A stretch of DNA of 64,000 nucleotides from Phyllobacterium bourgognense (GCF_003337575.1 NZ_QPJM01000002.1:310001-374000); one strand, 5' to 3'; positions 47,192-57,028 are shown, numbered from the stretch's first letter. The notes: generated by a model not told the origin, from the letters alone. Made by a program: numbers and translations.

Positions 47192-49240
47192 ATGAAATAC
47201 TGGATTGCGCTCGTTTCTGCATCGCTTTTACTGACCGCCTGCGGTGATGATTCTGGCAACACCAATACCGATAATGCGTTTGTGCCGGCTTCGACCGACC
47301 CGAACGTCGGCACATTTGTGTCGACCGGGGCCGGCCCAAACGTCAATACTCCGAAAGATCCAGAGACGACAGAGGTGGTAATCAAGGGCGTCGCATTGGT
47401 CCCACCCGAGGACCATGTGCTGGAAGACAAGAACGTCTATAGCGCCGCTGCAGATGCGAGCCTTAGGCCAGCGGATGTCGACGAGACGCCCGCCGTCAAG
47501 AATCACCAGATCATGATCAACGGCAAGCTGGTGAAATTCACTGCCTCTGCCGGCCATCTCATTGCCTATGCTCCGAAAGATACCAAGAACCCGGCCGCGA
47601 AGGTTGAAAAGGCATCCATGTTCTACATGGCCTACACGAGGGAGGACTTGCCGAAGGAAAATCGCCCCGTGACGTTCCTCTGGAACGGTGGCCCGGGATA
47701 TTCCTCCGCCTTTCTGCATCTGGGCTCGTGGGCGCCGAAGCGGCTCAAGACAGGTGCTTCCGATGTTGCCCAGGGAAGTCCGAAGAGCGAGACGAAAGGC
47801 TTTTCGTGGATCGACAATGCGGAAACATTGCTCGACAAGACCGACCTGGTGTTTGTCGATCCGCCCGGAACGGGGTTGTCGCAGGCCATCGCACCTTACA
47901 AGAACAGCGACTTCTGGGGTATGGAGGCGGATGCGCGGGTCAATCGCGACTTTGTCGTGCGCTTCGTCAATCGTTACGGTCGGCAAAGCTCGCCGAAATA
48001 TCTTTATGGCGAATCCTATGATGGCATCCGCCTGCCGATTGTCGCCAATCTGCTCGTCACTGCGGGAAGCGGCAATTTTGACCCCGATAAAACCGGCAGG
48101 AAGCCTGTCGCTCTGTCAGGGCTCATGCTGGGTTCGCCGGTTCTCAACCTGGGGACGAACTGCAGCCAGAATGCAGAGGTCAGCTGCGCGGGCTATTTGC
48201 CGTCCTACGCCATGGCGGCTGACTACCACGGAACGGGTACCGGGCGGGGGAAAGCGACCGCACTGGAATATATTGAGATATTGCGCACATTCGTCACGGA
48301 AAAGTACAACCCTGCCCGGAAAATCTGGTACGCGCCAAGGCTCGTTGCAGCCAAGGATATTTATGCCGAAGCCAAGGGCCAATACGACACGGCGACCGGC
48401 CGTTGGCCGAACGCTGCCAGCGCCCGCCAATGGGCGATTAATGTGGAAACCTCGCAGGAAGCGAAGAGAAAAGCCACCGAACTCGCAAACGTGCTTATTG
48501 CCATCCCAGCGGAACGGGAGAGCTTTATCACAGACTTCACGACTGAGCCGGTTGCCACGCTTGAGCAATTTGTCACCAACGCCAAACAGGAGGTCGAGAG
48601 AGCCTTGACGCTGGCGTGGCGGCCCTATGCACAGACGCCGGCTGGTTTGAACTTCTTTAAGGAAATGACAAGCATCACCGGTCTTGCTGCGGATTGGCTG
48701 TATGAATTTGAAGCGTCTCCAGTTCAATTCCTCACCAGGCTCGTTCCAGGCTCAAGCCTCGGTTTCTTTGACGCTCGGGCGAAACTCTCCCACTTTGGCA
48801 GCCCTGCCGCTGCGCTTTATACCGGTGCAGGGTTTGCTGATGCAATAAGGACTGCCCTGCCTGAGATGTTCAACTATCACAACGTTTCGCCCTATATGCT
48901 GCGCGATGACAGTATACGTGGCCCTTGGAAATTCGAGCGCGAACACAAGCTGCAGCCATACAGAACCGGACTTCCGGACTTGGTCGCGACCTTGAAGAGG
49001 GACCCGGCGGTAAGGGCGCTTGCCTTGCACGGTTACTATGACCTGCTGACGCCATTTCACCAGACAGAGCTCGGTCTCGCCGGCGCCGGCTTGGCAGGCA
49101 GCGTCCCGGTCGAACTCTACGAAGGCGGGCACATGCTCTTCGATGACGACAAGGCACGCGCTCAGGCAAAAAAGACGCTCGATGCGTTCTACGATGGTCG
49201 GCCCGCGGACGCTAGCAAGCCGGCTGTCGTGTTACACTAG
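47192..49240 (+). CDS. S10 serine carboxypeptidase lipoprotein (second)
   Basis: 682 aa. Lipobox LTAC after MKYWIALVSASLL. A short Asn/Asp-rich linker leads to the S10 domain: FLWNGGPGYSS, catalytic Ser275 in GESYDG, Asp617 in GYYDLLTP and His647 in GGHM. An insertion of roughly 130 residues (about 385-520, starting IYAEAKGQYDTATGRW) lies between the Ser and Asp parts and looks helical. It shares the anchor, NGGPG and LLDKTDLVFVDP stretches with the 43255 gene but lacks the stalk, so the two are paralogues. Strong GGAGG ribosome site. Confidence 0.88.
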   Translation: MKYWIALVSASLLLTACGDDSGNTNTDNAFVPASTDPNVGTFVSTGAGPNVNTPKDPETTEVVIKGVALVPPEDHVLEDKNVYSAAADASLRPADVDETPAVKNHQIMINGKLVKFTASAGHLIAYAPKDTKNPAAKVEKASMFYMAYTREDLPKENRPVTFLWNGGPGYSSAFLHLGSWAPKRLKTGASDVAQGSPKSETKGFSWIDNAETLLDKTDLVFVDPPGTGLSQAIAPYKNSDFWGMEADARVNRDFVVRFVNRYGRQSSPKYLYGESYDGIRLPIVANLLVTAGSGNFDPDKTGRKPVALSGLMLGSPVLNLGTNCSQNAEVSCAGYLPSYAMAADYHGTGTGRGKATALEYIEILRTFVTEKYNPARKIWYAPRLVAAKDIYAEAKGQYDTATGRWPNAASARQWAINVETSQEAKRKATELANVLIAIPAERESFITDFTTEPVATLEQFVTNAKQEVERALTLAWRPYAQTPAGLNFFKEMTSITGLAADWLYEFEASPVQFLTRLVPGSSLGFFDARAKLSHFGSPAAALYTGAGFADAIRTALPEMFNYHNVSPYMLRDDSIRGPWKFEREHKLQPYRTGLPDLVATLKRDPAVRALALHGYYDLLTPFHQTELGLAGAGLAGSVPVELYEGGHMLFDDDKARAQAKKTLDAFYDGRPADASKPAVVLH

Positions 49241-49375
49241 TGGTCCTATTCTGATCGTGGAAATAAGGGCACTCACGCTGTCGTTGCCGCGTCGGCTTCT
49301 GCTACCAATGTCGGGCTGGAGCTAGCCTGAGAAATATACTGTAATGCGGCCCTTAGCTCATATTCAGAGATTTTT

Positions 49376-50593
49376 GTGGCCATTATTCTCGGGCTGGTTC
49401 TTTCCAGCAAAGCAAAGTCGTCGAAGCATGGTCTGAAGGCGAAGGAGCTTGCAGCCAGGTTTTGCTTGATCGCGCGTCAGGAACCCGTTCTGGGACCTCT
49501 TGCGGTTATTGGAGCGGAAGGTGACGACGGCAAGACTGAATCGACGGTCTCGATACTGCCCATCGATGAGAATGTGCATTTTTACCAGCATGGACGGAAG
49601 GTGAAAGTCTCTGCCGCGACCAATGCGACTGGGCCGGGATATCATGACTATCTCGTCGGGCTTCTGGACCAACTCATTGCTGCCGAAAATCTGATCGCAA
49701 CTGAGGAAGAAGGGTGGCTGGACGAGACCGAGTACTGGACGCATCGCGATTATGCTTTGCTTCAAACGCATATGAGCATCTATTTCAACATGGTTTCCAA
49801 GGTTGTCGTCGCGCGAAGCAGAGCCGAGGGGCATGGGCCTCTGTCTCTTTCTCTGAAGCCCTCCGAAATCCTTGACGATTTCAAGGCGGAAATAGTGACG
49901 GTGCGGGGCCCGCGCGACGCGGCTTTCTTCGGAATTACCGGAGAAGCCGCCAACTTCTTTCCGTGGTGGGACTTTGCTTTGCCGCCAGCCGCCGCGCTAG
50001 GGTTGGCAGAAGCAATGTTGTGGCTGGAATTCCCCTGGCGTGCGCCAATCGATCGCTACGAGGCTGCTCTCGTTCATACGGTTTCTGAGCTAATCAAAAT
50101 TGCGCAAGAGGAGCCTCGACTGAATTCCGATACCCGATTGAACGTTGCCGCGTTCCGGGCGGCAAGCACATCGATGGAATGGCCCGCCTCCACTGGCATG
50201 GGCTATCTTCGCTATTCCCGGATGGTCAATATCAACGACAACTGGTGGATCAAACTGCCGGGCTACTTCGCCAGCGTGTGGGACGAACATTTCAAACAGG
50301 AAGTGTTCAAGTGTTTTGGCTGCGTCGTCATCGTAGCCATAGGTCTTACGGAGAAAAAGGATCGCAGCGTGATTGGAGGTTTCGAGGGCAAGCTCGACAT
50401 ATCTGTCGCAAAGGACGACCTCAGTTTCTACGGCATATTCCGTGATAAGGAATATACCGCTCGCAAGATGGGTAAGTGGCTGGATGGTTGCGCGGTAGCA
50501 AAGGATGAGGTGGCTGTTGTCGCCATCATGTTTAATGATCTTACCTTGCAGCAATGGGCCACGGATACGTTCCTTAGCATTCGCACCCATTAA
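49376..50593 (+). CDS. Protein of unknown function, 405 aa
   Basis: Start GTG 49376 with AGAGA six bases upstream; the first residues [11 protein letters not shown] are hydrophobic, then Lys-rich. Contains stretches such as [67 protein letters not shown] and a C-terminal beta-rich part. Looks like a soluble or membrane-attached enzyme-like protein but no family is recognised. Gap of 135 bp after the second carboxypeptidase, same strand; overlaps the convergent LLM gene by 4 bp. Confidence 0.65.
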   Translation: MAIILGLVLSSKAKSSKHGLKAKELAARFCLIARQEPVLGPLAVIGAEGDDGKTESTVSILPIDENVHFYQHGRKVKVSAATNATGPGYHDYLVGLLDQLIAAENLIATEEEGWLDETEYWTHRDYALLQTHMSIYFNMVSKVVVARSRAEGHGPLSLSLKPSEILDDFKAEIVTVRGPRDAAFFGITGEAANFFPWWDFALPPAAALGLAEAMLWLEFPWRAPIDRYEAALVHTVSELIKIAQEEPRLNSDTRLNVAAFRAASTSMEWPASTGMGYLRYSRMVNINDNWWIKLPGYFASVWDEHFKQEVFKCFGCVVIVAIGLTEKKDRSVIGGFEGKLDISVAKDDLSFYGIFRDKEYTARKMGKWLDGCAVAKDEVAVVAIMFNDLTLQQWATDTFLSIRTH

Positions 50594-51660
50594 AGGTAGG
50601 CCGTCGCTGCCGCCTCCATCTTCGCCACTCCACCAAGTTCCTTCCTGATCACCGGCGCGACCTTCGTGCCATAGAGCTCGATGGCCTTTAGCGTGTTCGC
50701 ATGCGGCAGGCTGCCGAGGTCGATCTGCAGCATGAAACGATCGTGCTGGAAATAACTGTGCTGCAGCATGATCTTGTCGATGACCTCCTGCGGGGAGCCG
50801 ACCAGCAATGCGCCGCGCGGTGTACGTCCGGCCTCGTATTGGGCGCGGTTGCTCGGTGGCCAGCCCCGCTCGCGGCCGATCTTGTTCATCACCACCTCGT
50901 AGGACGGCCAGTATTCGTCAGACGCGGCTTGCGAATTCTCTGCGATATAGCCATGCGAATTGATGCTGACCTTCAGCGTTTCCGGCGCATGTCCCGCCTT
51001 GGCGGCCGACTTGCGATAAAGTTCCACCAGCGGCGCAAAGCGATGCGGTTCGCCGCCGATGATCGCCACGGCCAGCGGCAGGCCGAGCGTTCCGGCGCGG
51101 ACCACCGATGCCGGTGTGCCGCCGACCGCGATCCAGACGGGCAGGGGATCCTGCAGCGGACGCGGGTAAACGGCGAGGTTGTCGATCGGCGCGCGAAAAT
51201 TGCCGCTCCATGTTACGCGTTCGCTGGCGCGCAGTTTCAGGAGCAGGTCGAGTTTTTCGGCAAAAAGCTCGTCGTAATCGTTGAGGTCATAGCCGAACAG
51301 CGGAAAGGATTCGATGAACGAGCCACGTCCGGCCATGATTTCGGCACGGCCGGAGGAGATCAGGTCCAGCGTCGCATATTCCTGAAAAACACGGACCGGA
51401 TCGTCGGAGCTCAGCACTGTTACTGCGCTGGTCAGTCTGATGTTCTTTGTCCGCGAGGCGCCGGCCGCCAATGCAATAGCCGGGGTCGAGATGACGAAAT
51501 CAGGGCGATGGTGCTCGCCGATACCGAACACGTCGAGCCCGACCTCATCGGCGAGCACCATCTCCTCAATGAGGTTCTGCATGCGCTGGTGCGCGCTGAT
51601 GGCGACGCCCGTCGCAGGATCAGGGCTCATCCCTGCAAATGTATAGATGCCGAGTTCCAT
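50590..51660 (-). CDS. LLM-class flavin-dependent oxidoreductase
   Basis: 356 aa TIM-barrel. [11 protein letters not shown], then [28 protein letters not shown] and [20 protein letters not shown] are luciferase-like monooxygenase signatures. Uses reduced FMN supplied by a separate reductase; the substrate is unknown. Start ATG 51660 has AAGG at 8 bp; an ATG at 51666 sits right on the Shine-Dalgarno. Confidence 0.88.
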   Translation of the reverse strand: MELGIYTFAGMSPDPATGVAISAHQRMQNLIEEMVLADEVGLDVFGIGEHHRPDFVISTPAIALAAGASRTKNIRLTSAVTVLSSDDPVRVFQEYATLDLISSGRAEIMAGRGSFIESFPLFGYDLNDYDELFAEKLDLLLKLRASERVTWSGNFRAPIDNLAVYPRPLQDPLPVWIAVGGTPASVVRAGTLGLPLAVAIIGGEPHRFAPLVELYRKSAAKAGHAPETLKVSINSHGYIAENSQAASDEYWPSYEVVMNKIGRERGWPPSNRAQYEAGRTPRGALLVGSPQEVIDKIMLQHSYFQHDRFMLQIDLGSLPHANTLKAIELYGTKVAPVIRKELGGVAKMEAAATAYL

Positions 51661-51784
51661 GGTCATACCTTGCGTTACTTTGTTGCATAGTTAAGCGCAG
51701 GATGACGCCATGGGAAGAACGCACGTTGCGGTTGCCAAGGCACCAAAAGGAAACCGGGCTGGGGAAGCTAGATTTGGCTACTTT

Positions 51785-51926
51785 GCTGCTGTGCGTGGTT
51801 CGACAAGCTCACCATGAGGGACGTAGGACCATTTTCAGGGAGCGGGTAGAGCGCCGCTCTTCAGTTTCTGGCTCTCTTAAAACGCCAACCCCCTCATGGT
51901 GAGCTTGTCGAACCACGCACAGCAGC
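51785..51926. repeat. Intergenic inverted repeat, family A (copy 4)
   Basis: Arms 51785-51820 and 51891-51926, near-perfect complements with a 70-bp spacer, in the gap between the LLM gene and the NAD(P)-binding oxidoreductase. Confidence 0.85.
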
Positions 51927-51968
51927 AGACCGTCTCCCGGTTGTTAAACCCGGGAGACGACTGGCACC

Positions 51969-52610
51969 TCAATAACCCACGGTAAAACGCTCCCTGCTAT
52001 GCTTCGGCTTTTCTGCCTCATCCACAATTGCCACGGCCAGATCGCTGGCGCTGATCGCGCTGTTGCCCTCGGCGTCGAACACTGGGTGATCCTTGCCGAG
52101 CCGGTATTTGCCGGTGCGCGGGCCGGGTGCCAGATGGAACGGCGGTGACACGAAACTCCAGTCGAGTTCTGTCTCACCGCGCAGGTCGTTCAGTGCCTGG
52201 CGCGCACCCAATGCGCCTTCCTTGTATTCGGCCGGAAAACCTTCGCCATCGACAAATTGCGTGCCATCTGGCGCATAAAGGCTGCCGGCGCCACCGATGA
52301 CGATCAGCCGGCTGATCCCCGCTTGCTTCGTTGCCTCGGTGATCGATTTGCTGGCGGCGATATGGACTGCCTTGATGTCCGGGTTGGTCCAGCCGGGATT
52401 ATAGGCGGAAATGACGATGTCATGGCCTTTGAGTTTGGCGGCGAGGTCGGAGCTGTTGGTTGCATCGGCTTCGACGGCTGTAACACCCTTCAGCTTTTCC
52501 ACCTTGTCCGGGCTGCGCACCAGCGCTGTGACGCTGCCGCCGCGCGCAGCGGCTTCCTTCAAAATCTCGCTGCCAACAAAGCCGGTGGCGCCAATCAATG
52601 CAATTTTCAT
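51969..52610 (-). CDS. NAD(P)-binding (NmrA/atypical SDR) oxidoreductase
   Basis: 213 aa. Rossmann motif IGATGFVGSEILKEAAARG at residues 5-23; VIGGAGSLYAPDGTQFVD is shared by this YwnB/BVR-B-like group. No classical YxxxK. ATG 52610 follows AAAGGAGC. Divergent from an HxlR regulator, a layout typical for stress-responsive quinone or aldehyde reductases. Confidence 0.87.
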   Translation of the reverse strand: MKIALIGATGFVGSEILKEAAARGGSVTALVRSPDKVEKLKGVTAVEADATNSSDLAAKLKGHDIVISAYNPGWTNPDIKAVHIAASKSITEATKQAGISRLIVIGGAGSLYAPDGTQFVDGEGFPAEYKEGALGARQALNDLRGETELDWSFVSPPFHLAPGPRTGKYRLGKDHPVFDAEGNSAISASDLAVAIVDEAEKPKHSRERFTVGY

Positions 52611-52737
52611 AATATGCTCCTTTGGTGCGGGTACGCATCGTTTTCTGGTTACCAATAATAACCATGTATGCTAGAAGCATGATCGGGAGAAGTACGCACT
52701 TTTTCCGTTTCAGGGCACATGGAAGTAACTGCCTGAA

Positions 52738-52779
52738 GCAATTCCAGGAAAAGTGGAAACCGGTTTTCCGTCGGGACGA
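52738..52779. repeat. Short repeat family C (copy 1)
   Basis: Contains ATTCCAGGAAAAGTGGAAAC and CGGTTTTCCGTC, almost identical to the copy at 57029-57073 but missing the right end. Lies just upstream of the HxlR start. Confidence 0.75.
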
Positions 52780-52801
52780 AGAAACAGAAGACGAGGCAGA
52801 T

Positions 52802-53218
52802 GTGAGTATTCATGCGAAAGCCGACGGCAAGACACCACTGCTTGAATCGATGCCGGCCATGCAATCGGATGGTGCAGGCGGATGCCCGATGCGCGAGGTG
52901 CTGGATATTGTCGGCGACTCCTGGAGCCTCCTGACGCTGATCAACCTGCAGTCCGGCCCGCGCAGGTTCAACGTGCTTCGCCGCATGATAGAAGGCATAT
53001 CGCAGCGCATGCTTACGGTGACGTTGCGCTCGCTCGAGCGCGATGGTCTCGTCAGCCGTACTGTCAAGCCGACATCGCCGCCGGAAGTGACCTACGCGTT
53101 GACCGATATTGGCCATTCGATCGCGGTGCCGGTGGGCGCGCTTGGCGAATGGGCGGCTGCCAACCGCGATCACCTGCGCGCGGCGCGCAAGGCTTTCGAT
53201 GAGGCGAAGAAAGAATAA
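52802..53218 (+). CDS. HxlR-family transcriptional regulator
   Basis: 138 aa. CPMREVLDIVGDSWSLLTLINLQSG, then RRMIEGISQRMLTVTLRSLERDGLVSRT is the winged-helix HxlR domain, with the N-terminal Cys of the family. GTG 52802 is chosen because the longer frame from 52622 runs through a family C intergenic repeat and has no homologous residues. Likely senses reactive species and controls the divergent oxidoreductase. Confidence 0.88.
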   Translation: MSIHAKADGKTPLLESMPAMQSDGAGGCPMREVLDIVGDSWSLLTLINLQSGPRRFNVLRRMIEGISQRMLTVTLRSLERDGLVSRTVKPTSPPEVTYALTDIGHSIAVPVGALGEWAAANRDHLRAARKAFDEAKKE

Positions 53219-53220
53219 GT

Positions 53221-53363
53221 GTGCGTGGTTCGACATGCTCACCATGAGGGAGGTGGTTGGGCTGCAATACCAAACGTCGGCGATGGCCATCCTGACTCCC
53301 CACGGTCACCACCTCCCTCATGGTGAGCTTCATCCTGAGCCTGTCGAAGGGCGAACCACGCAC
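53221..53363. repeat. Intergenic inverted repeat, family A (copy 5, with inserted segment)
   Basis: Left arm 53221-53253; right arm 53311-53363 is interrupted by about 20 bases (CATCCTGAGCCTGTCGAAGG) inside the core, itself a common short palindromic motif in alphaproteobacteria. Starts 3 bp after the HxlR stop. Confidence 0.8.
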
Positions 53364-53433
53364 CATGATTTTGGAACCCCCATCCGCCGGTTGCGTTTCT
53401 GAACCTGTGCAACATTTCTCAGGGAGAATGACA

Positions 53434-53625
53434 ATGCCTGCAAAATCCCAGGCCCAGCAAAAGGCAGCTGGTGCGGCGCTTTCAGCAAAGCGCGGCGACA
53501 CCAAGAAGAGCGAGCTCAAGGGCGCGTCCAAGGGTATGTATGAATCAATGAGCGAAAAACAGCTCGAAGAATTCGCAGAAACCGATCGCAAGAACCTTCC
53601 AAAGAAGAAGTCAACCAAACACTGA
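53434..53625 (+). CDS. DUF3008 family small protein
   Basis: 63 aa, very Lys/Ala/Ser-rich and disordered: MPAKSQAQQKAAGAALSAKR then KSELKGASKGMYESMSEKQL, the pattern of DUF3008. ATG 53434 has AGGGAGA at a good distance (an ATG at 53428 is too close). Function unknown; such proteins are abundant and stress-related in some rhizobia. Confidence 0.8.
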   Translation: MPAKSQAQQKAAGAALSAKRGDTKKSELKGASKGMYESMSEKQLEEFAETDRKNLPKKKSTKH

Positions 53626-53652
53626 TCGGAATTCAAATTCGAGGCGCCGCTG

Positions 53653-54660
53653 CTACTGGCAGATGCGCGCCTCACATTTTCTTCCGTGACAGCCGAGATC
53701 GAGATGCAGGTTGCCCTGATGGGCAGCATCGCCATCCGGGCCGATCACCGTCATGAAGCGGTCGCAGCTCGCCTTGTGCAGCGCCCGCCAGAATGTCTGT
53801 TCCTCCGGGTTGCCCCTCCATCCCGAACCAAGTTCCGTCGTCTTGCCGTTCTTGAACTTGAAGGAGACGATATCGACAGCGTTGGCGAAGGCGTGTTCCG
53901 AAACGCGGCCCTTGTGGCCATTATTGACCTTGCGGCACTGATAGTCGGAACCGGTGGTGATGCTTTCGATCTCTGCACCAAAATTCGCCTGCGCATCTTT
54001 TTGCACCTCAACTACCCACGTCGCCAGTGATCCTGCCATCGCGCAATTCGTGGTGATCGGAGCCGCCAGTTTCACCGGATTGTCCTTGCCAATGGCCGTG
54101 ATCTTCAATGGCGAACGCTCACCGCACATACCCTCGGATAAGGGTGAAATGAGTTCGCCCTTGACCTCGCCGTTCATCAGGGCAGGGCAGGCATTCTGGT
54201 AAACCCGGTCGGGCGAGATCGAAGGATCAGCCTTTTCGACACTTTCCTCATGATCGGGCTTGTCGCCGGCATCCTGCTTGGGCAGCGGGTTCGGGCCAAG
54301 TTGTTCGGCGGGCTTTGGCGGCTCCTTGGGCTCCTCGGCCGGTTTGGTCTCCGGGGCTGGCTTCTGCTCAGGAACGGGCGTCGTTTGCGGATCCGCTTTT
54401 TGTATTTCGCCGGCAGGCTTTTCCTCAGGCTTTGGCGCTTCCGGGGCGGCTGCGCGAGGATTGTCCATTGGCAGGGGCGGAACAGCAGGCAGGGCAACAA
54501 CCGGCGGTCGCGGGGGACGAACAATTTTTGTCCGGTGTCCCCGTCTGTGCCGCGCATCCGCATCGTCGCTCGAACCGATGATGACTGTGCTTGCAATAAT
54601 GGCTGTGAAGGATAGAAGGACGAGTGGTAGGTTACGCGACTGCCGCGAGAATAGGGTCAT
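53653..54660 (-). CDS. Extensin-family secreted protein (M15-like fold)
   Basis: 335 aa. Signal or anchor helix (LPLVLLSFTAIIASTVIIG), a Pro/Glu/Lys-rich linker to about residue 150, then the extensin-like C-terminal domain: CPALMNGEVKGELISPL, SEHAFANAVDIVSF and HQGNLHLDLGCHG. The spacing of SEHAFANAVD and HLD resembles M15/VanY metal ligands, so peptidoglycan trimming is possible but unproven. Eight or so conserved Cys suggest periplasmic disulfides. Confidence 0.85.
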   Translation of the reverse strand: MTLFSRQSRNLPLVLLSFTAIIASTVIIGSSDDADARHRRGHRTKIVRPPRPPVVALPAVPPLPMDNPRAAAPEAPKPEEKPAGEIQKADPQTTPVPEQKPAPETKPAEEPKEPPKPAEQLGPNPLPKQDAGDKPDHEESVEKADPSISPDRVYQNACPALMNGEVKGELISPLSEGMCGERSPLKITAIGKDNPVKLAAPITTNCAMAGSLATWVVEVQKDAQANFGAEIESITTGSDYQCRKVNNGHKGRVSEHAFANAVDIVSFKFKNGKTTELGSGWRGNPEEQTFWRALHKASCDRFMTVIGPDGDAAHQGNLHLDLGCHGRKCEARICQ

Positions 54661-54766
54661 TATCTGGCGCTACTCCTGTTGAGCGTCCACCCTAACGTTT
54701 CAAATGTGGCATCGGTTTCAAATTATATGATCCGCTGAAACATGCAGCAGTTGTCGCAGCGACAAA

Positions 54767-55129
54767 TCAATCGAGACTCTGCCACCGTAGAACTTTATAT
54801 GATTGCGTAATGCGTCCGTTCTCAAAAACTGCCGCAGGGCCAAACTTTCCGTGTTCTGACATGGAACCAATGATGTTGGAGACAAATTTCCAAGGCGTAT
54901 TCTCGTTCACGATGACAAAGACGCACGCATCTTTGTTGCTGCGCAGCTTGGCCAACAACTCATCTGGGTTTGCTACTTGGCCGCTCCACGTGGATATCTC
55001 CCCCGCAGGATTGACCGTAACCATCAACGGCTTGACGGGTTTTGCGTGGGTGGCATCGCATCGCGCCCAAGCGTGTTGAGGAAAAATTGTCGAGCAAGTG
55101 AATAGTATCAGGCAACCAATCAATTTCAT
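54767..55129 (-). CDS. Secreted ExbD/TolR-like domain protein (tentative)
   Basis: 120 aa. Signal peptide (MKLIGCLILFTCSTIFPQHAWA), GAGG ribosome site. Mature sequence VTVNPAGEISTWSGQVANPDELLAKL, then ACVFVIVNENTPWKFVSNIIGSM, follows the beta-alpha-beta rhythm of ExbD periplasmic domains. It has no TM anchor with the essential Asp, so it cannot be a proton-channel component by itself. Resemblance is by eye and could be convergent. Confidence 0.5.
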   Translation of the reverse strand: MKLIGCLILFTCSTIFPQHAWARCDATHAKPVKPLMVTVNPAGEISTWSGQVANPDELLAKLRSNKDACVFVIVNENTPWKFVSNIIGSMSEHGKFGPAAVFENGRITQSYKVLRWQSLD

Positions 55130-55365
55130 GAAACACCTCAAAAAAACTTCTAAAATATGCATCCACAAACCATGCCCGGCTCGCCAAAGCAAGATCCGTG
55201 TCCTTGGGTTGACATTCCCTTACCTTCACTCTAGAAGCCACCCAGCGCAGGGCTTGAAAGAGCTCTGCGTTTCATTTGACGTGTCCCGTGAGTGATCTCG
55301 CAAAGCGTGCGTGGGTCATTCTGTCAGTCTTCGAAAACGGAAGGCAGAGGAGGGCGCGTTTCCTT

Positions 55366-55390
55366 GAACCCGGGTTCTAAACCCAGGTTT
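55366..55390 (+). promoter_or_regulatory. Tandem inverted repeats in rpsD leader
   Basis: GAACCCGGGTTC (55366-55377, perfect palindrome) directly followed by AAACC-CA-GGTTT (55379-55390), 23 bp before the rpsD start. Possible RNA structure for S4 autocontrol or a transcription factor site. Nothing else is seen in the 283-bp gap 55130-55412. Confidence 0.45.
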
Positions 55391-55412
55391 GGTTTGTTTG
55401 AAAGGAAATGCG

Positions 55413-56030
55413 ATGAGCAAGCGCGAATCGTCCAAGTATAAAATCGACCGCCGTCTTGGCGAAAACATCTGGGGCCGTCCGAAGTCCCCGGTCAACCGTC
55501 GTGAATATGGCCCCGGCCAGCACGGTCAGCGCCGCAAGAGCAAGCTCTCCGATTTCGGTGTGCAGCTGCGCGCAAAGCAGAAGCTCAAGGGCTTCTACGG
55601 TGACATTTCGGAAAAGCAGTTCCGCAAGACCTATGAGGAAGCCGCTCGCCGCAAGGGCGACACCGGTGAACAGCTCATCGGTCTGCTCGAGTCGCGTCTG
55701 GATGCGATCGTGTACCGCGCAAAGTTCGTTCCGACGATCTTCGCAGCGCGTCAGTTCGTCAACCACGGCCATGTCAACGTCAACGGCCGTCGCACCAACA
55801 TCCAGTCCTACATCTGCAAGGCTGGCGACGTGATTGAAGTGCGCGAAAAGTCGAAGCAGCTCGTTATCGTTCTGGAAGCCGTTCAGCTGGCTGAACGCGA
55901 TGTTCCTGAATATCTCGAAGTTGATCACAACAAGATGGTTGCCAAGTACAACCGCGTTCCGGCCTTCTCCGATGTGCCTTACGCTGTACAGATGGAACCA
56001 AACCTGGTTGTCGAATTCTATTCGCGTTAA
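55413..56030 (+). CDS. rpsD: 30S ribosomal protein S4
   Basis: 205 aa. [21 protein letters not shown], the S4 RNA-binding domain [33 protein letters not shown] and the C-terminal EFYSR. The zinc cysteines of some S4 proteins are absent (C-minus form). A monocistronic location, away from the alpha operon, is normal in this group. ATG 55413 after AAAGGAAA; terminator downstream. Confidence 0.97.
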   Translation: MSKRESSKYKIDRRLGENIWGRPKSPVNRREYGPGQHGQRRKSKLSDFGVQLRAKQKLKGFYGDISEKQFRKTYEEAARRKGDTGEQLIGLLESRLDAIVYRAKFVPTIFAARQFVNHGHVNVNGRRTNIQSYICKAGDVIEVREKSKQLVIVLEAVQLAERDVPEYLEVDHNKMVAKYNRVPAFSDVPYAVQMEPNLVVEFYSR

Positions 56031-56049
56031 TCAGTATTGAGTTTTAAAA

Positions 56050-56083
56050 GAAGCCGCCGGAGAAATCCTGGCGGCTTTTTTTT
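56050..56083 (+). terminator. Terminator after rpsD
   Basis: AGCCGCC...GGCGGCT stem with eight T following, 20 bp after the stop; glsA starts 16 bp further on. Confidence 0.9.
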
Positions 56084-56098
56084 CAACCGGAGTTTCGC

Positions 56099-57028
56099 AT
56101 GACCGACCTTCAGGATGTCGTCGACAGCGTCTATCACGATCTTTCGGGCAGGATCGGCGAGGGAAAGCTTGCCGACTATATTCCGGAGCTTGCGACCGTC
56201 GATCCGAAGCAGTTCGGCATTGCGCTGGTCACTGTCGACGGGCAGACTCATGCGGCAGGCGGCGCTGAAACAGCATTCTCGATCCAGAGCATCTCGAAAG
56301 TCTTCACGCTGACGCTTGCGCTTGGCAAGATCGGTGATGGTCTATGGAAGCGCGTCGGGCGTGAACCATCGGGTAATGCTTTCAATTCCATCGTCCAGCT
56401 CGAGCAGGAAAAGGGCAAGCCGCGCAATCCCTTCATCAATGCCGGAGCGATCGCAGTCGCCGATGTGGTTCTGGCCGGCCATTTGCCCAAGGAAGCGATC
56501 GGCGAGATCGTGCAGTTCATCCGGCATCTCGCCGATGATGAAACCATCGCCATCGATCAAAACGTTGCCCGCTCGGAGACGCAGACCGGCTACCGCAATG
56601 TGGCGCTCGCCAATTTCATGAAAGCCTTCCGCAATCTCGATCATCCGGTAGAACACGTGCTCGGCGTCTATTTCCATCACTGCGCCATCGCCATGTCTTG
56701 CCGCCAGCTTGCGCACGCCGGGCTTTATCTCGCTTCGGCCGGGCGCAATCCGCTCAATGGCGGCAGCGTGGTTTCGGCAAGCCGTGCGCGCCGTATCAAT
56801 GCGCTCATGCTGATGTGTGGCCACTATGATGGCTCGGGCGATTTCGCCTATCGCGTCGGGTTGCCGGGCAAAAGTGGCGTTGGTGGCGGCATTCTTGCCA
56901 CCGCCCCCGGCAAAGCCTCGATCGCGGTCTGGTCACCGGGGCTGAACGAAGTTGGCAATTCGCAGCTCGGCTCGGCGGCACTGGAACTTCTGGCGCAGCG
57001 CACTGGCTGGTCGGTGTTTGGGCAATAA
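56099..57028 (+). CDS. glsA: Glutaminase
   Basis: 309 aa, beta-lactamase-like serine glutaminase. [16 protein letters not shown] holds the catalytic Ser-x-x-Lys; then [26 protein letters not shown] and the C-terminal [11 protein letters not shown] loop. Converts glutamine to glutamate and ammonia. Normal length; starts right after the rpsD terminator. Confidence 0.95.
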   Translation: MTDLQDVVDSVYHDLSGRIGEGKLADYIPELATVDPKQFGIALVTVDGQTHAAGGAETAFSIQSISKVFTLTLALGKIGDGLWKRVGREPSGNAFNSIVQLEQEKGKPRNPFINAGAIAVADVVLAGHLPKEAIGEIVQFIRHLADDETIAIDQNVARSETQTGYRNVALANFMKAFRNLDHPVEHVLGVYFHHCAIAMSCRQLAHAGLYLASAGRNPLNGGSVVSASRARRINALMLMCGHYDGSGDFAYRVGLPGKSGVGGGILATAPGKASIAVWSPGLNEVGNSQLGSAALELLAQRTGWSVFGQ

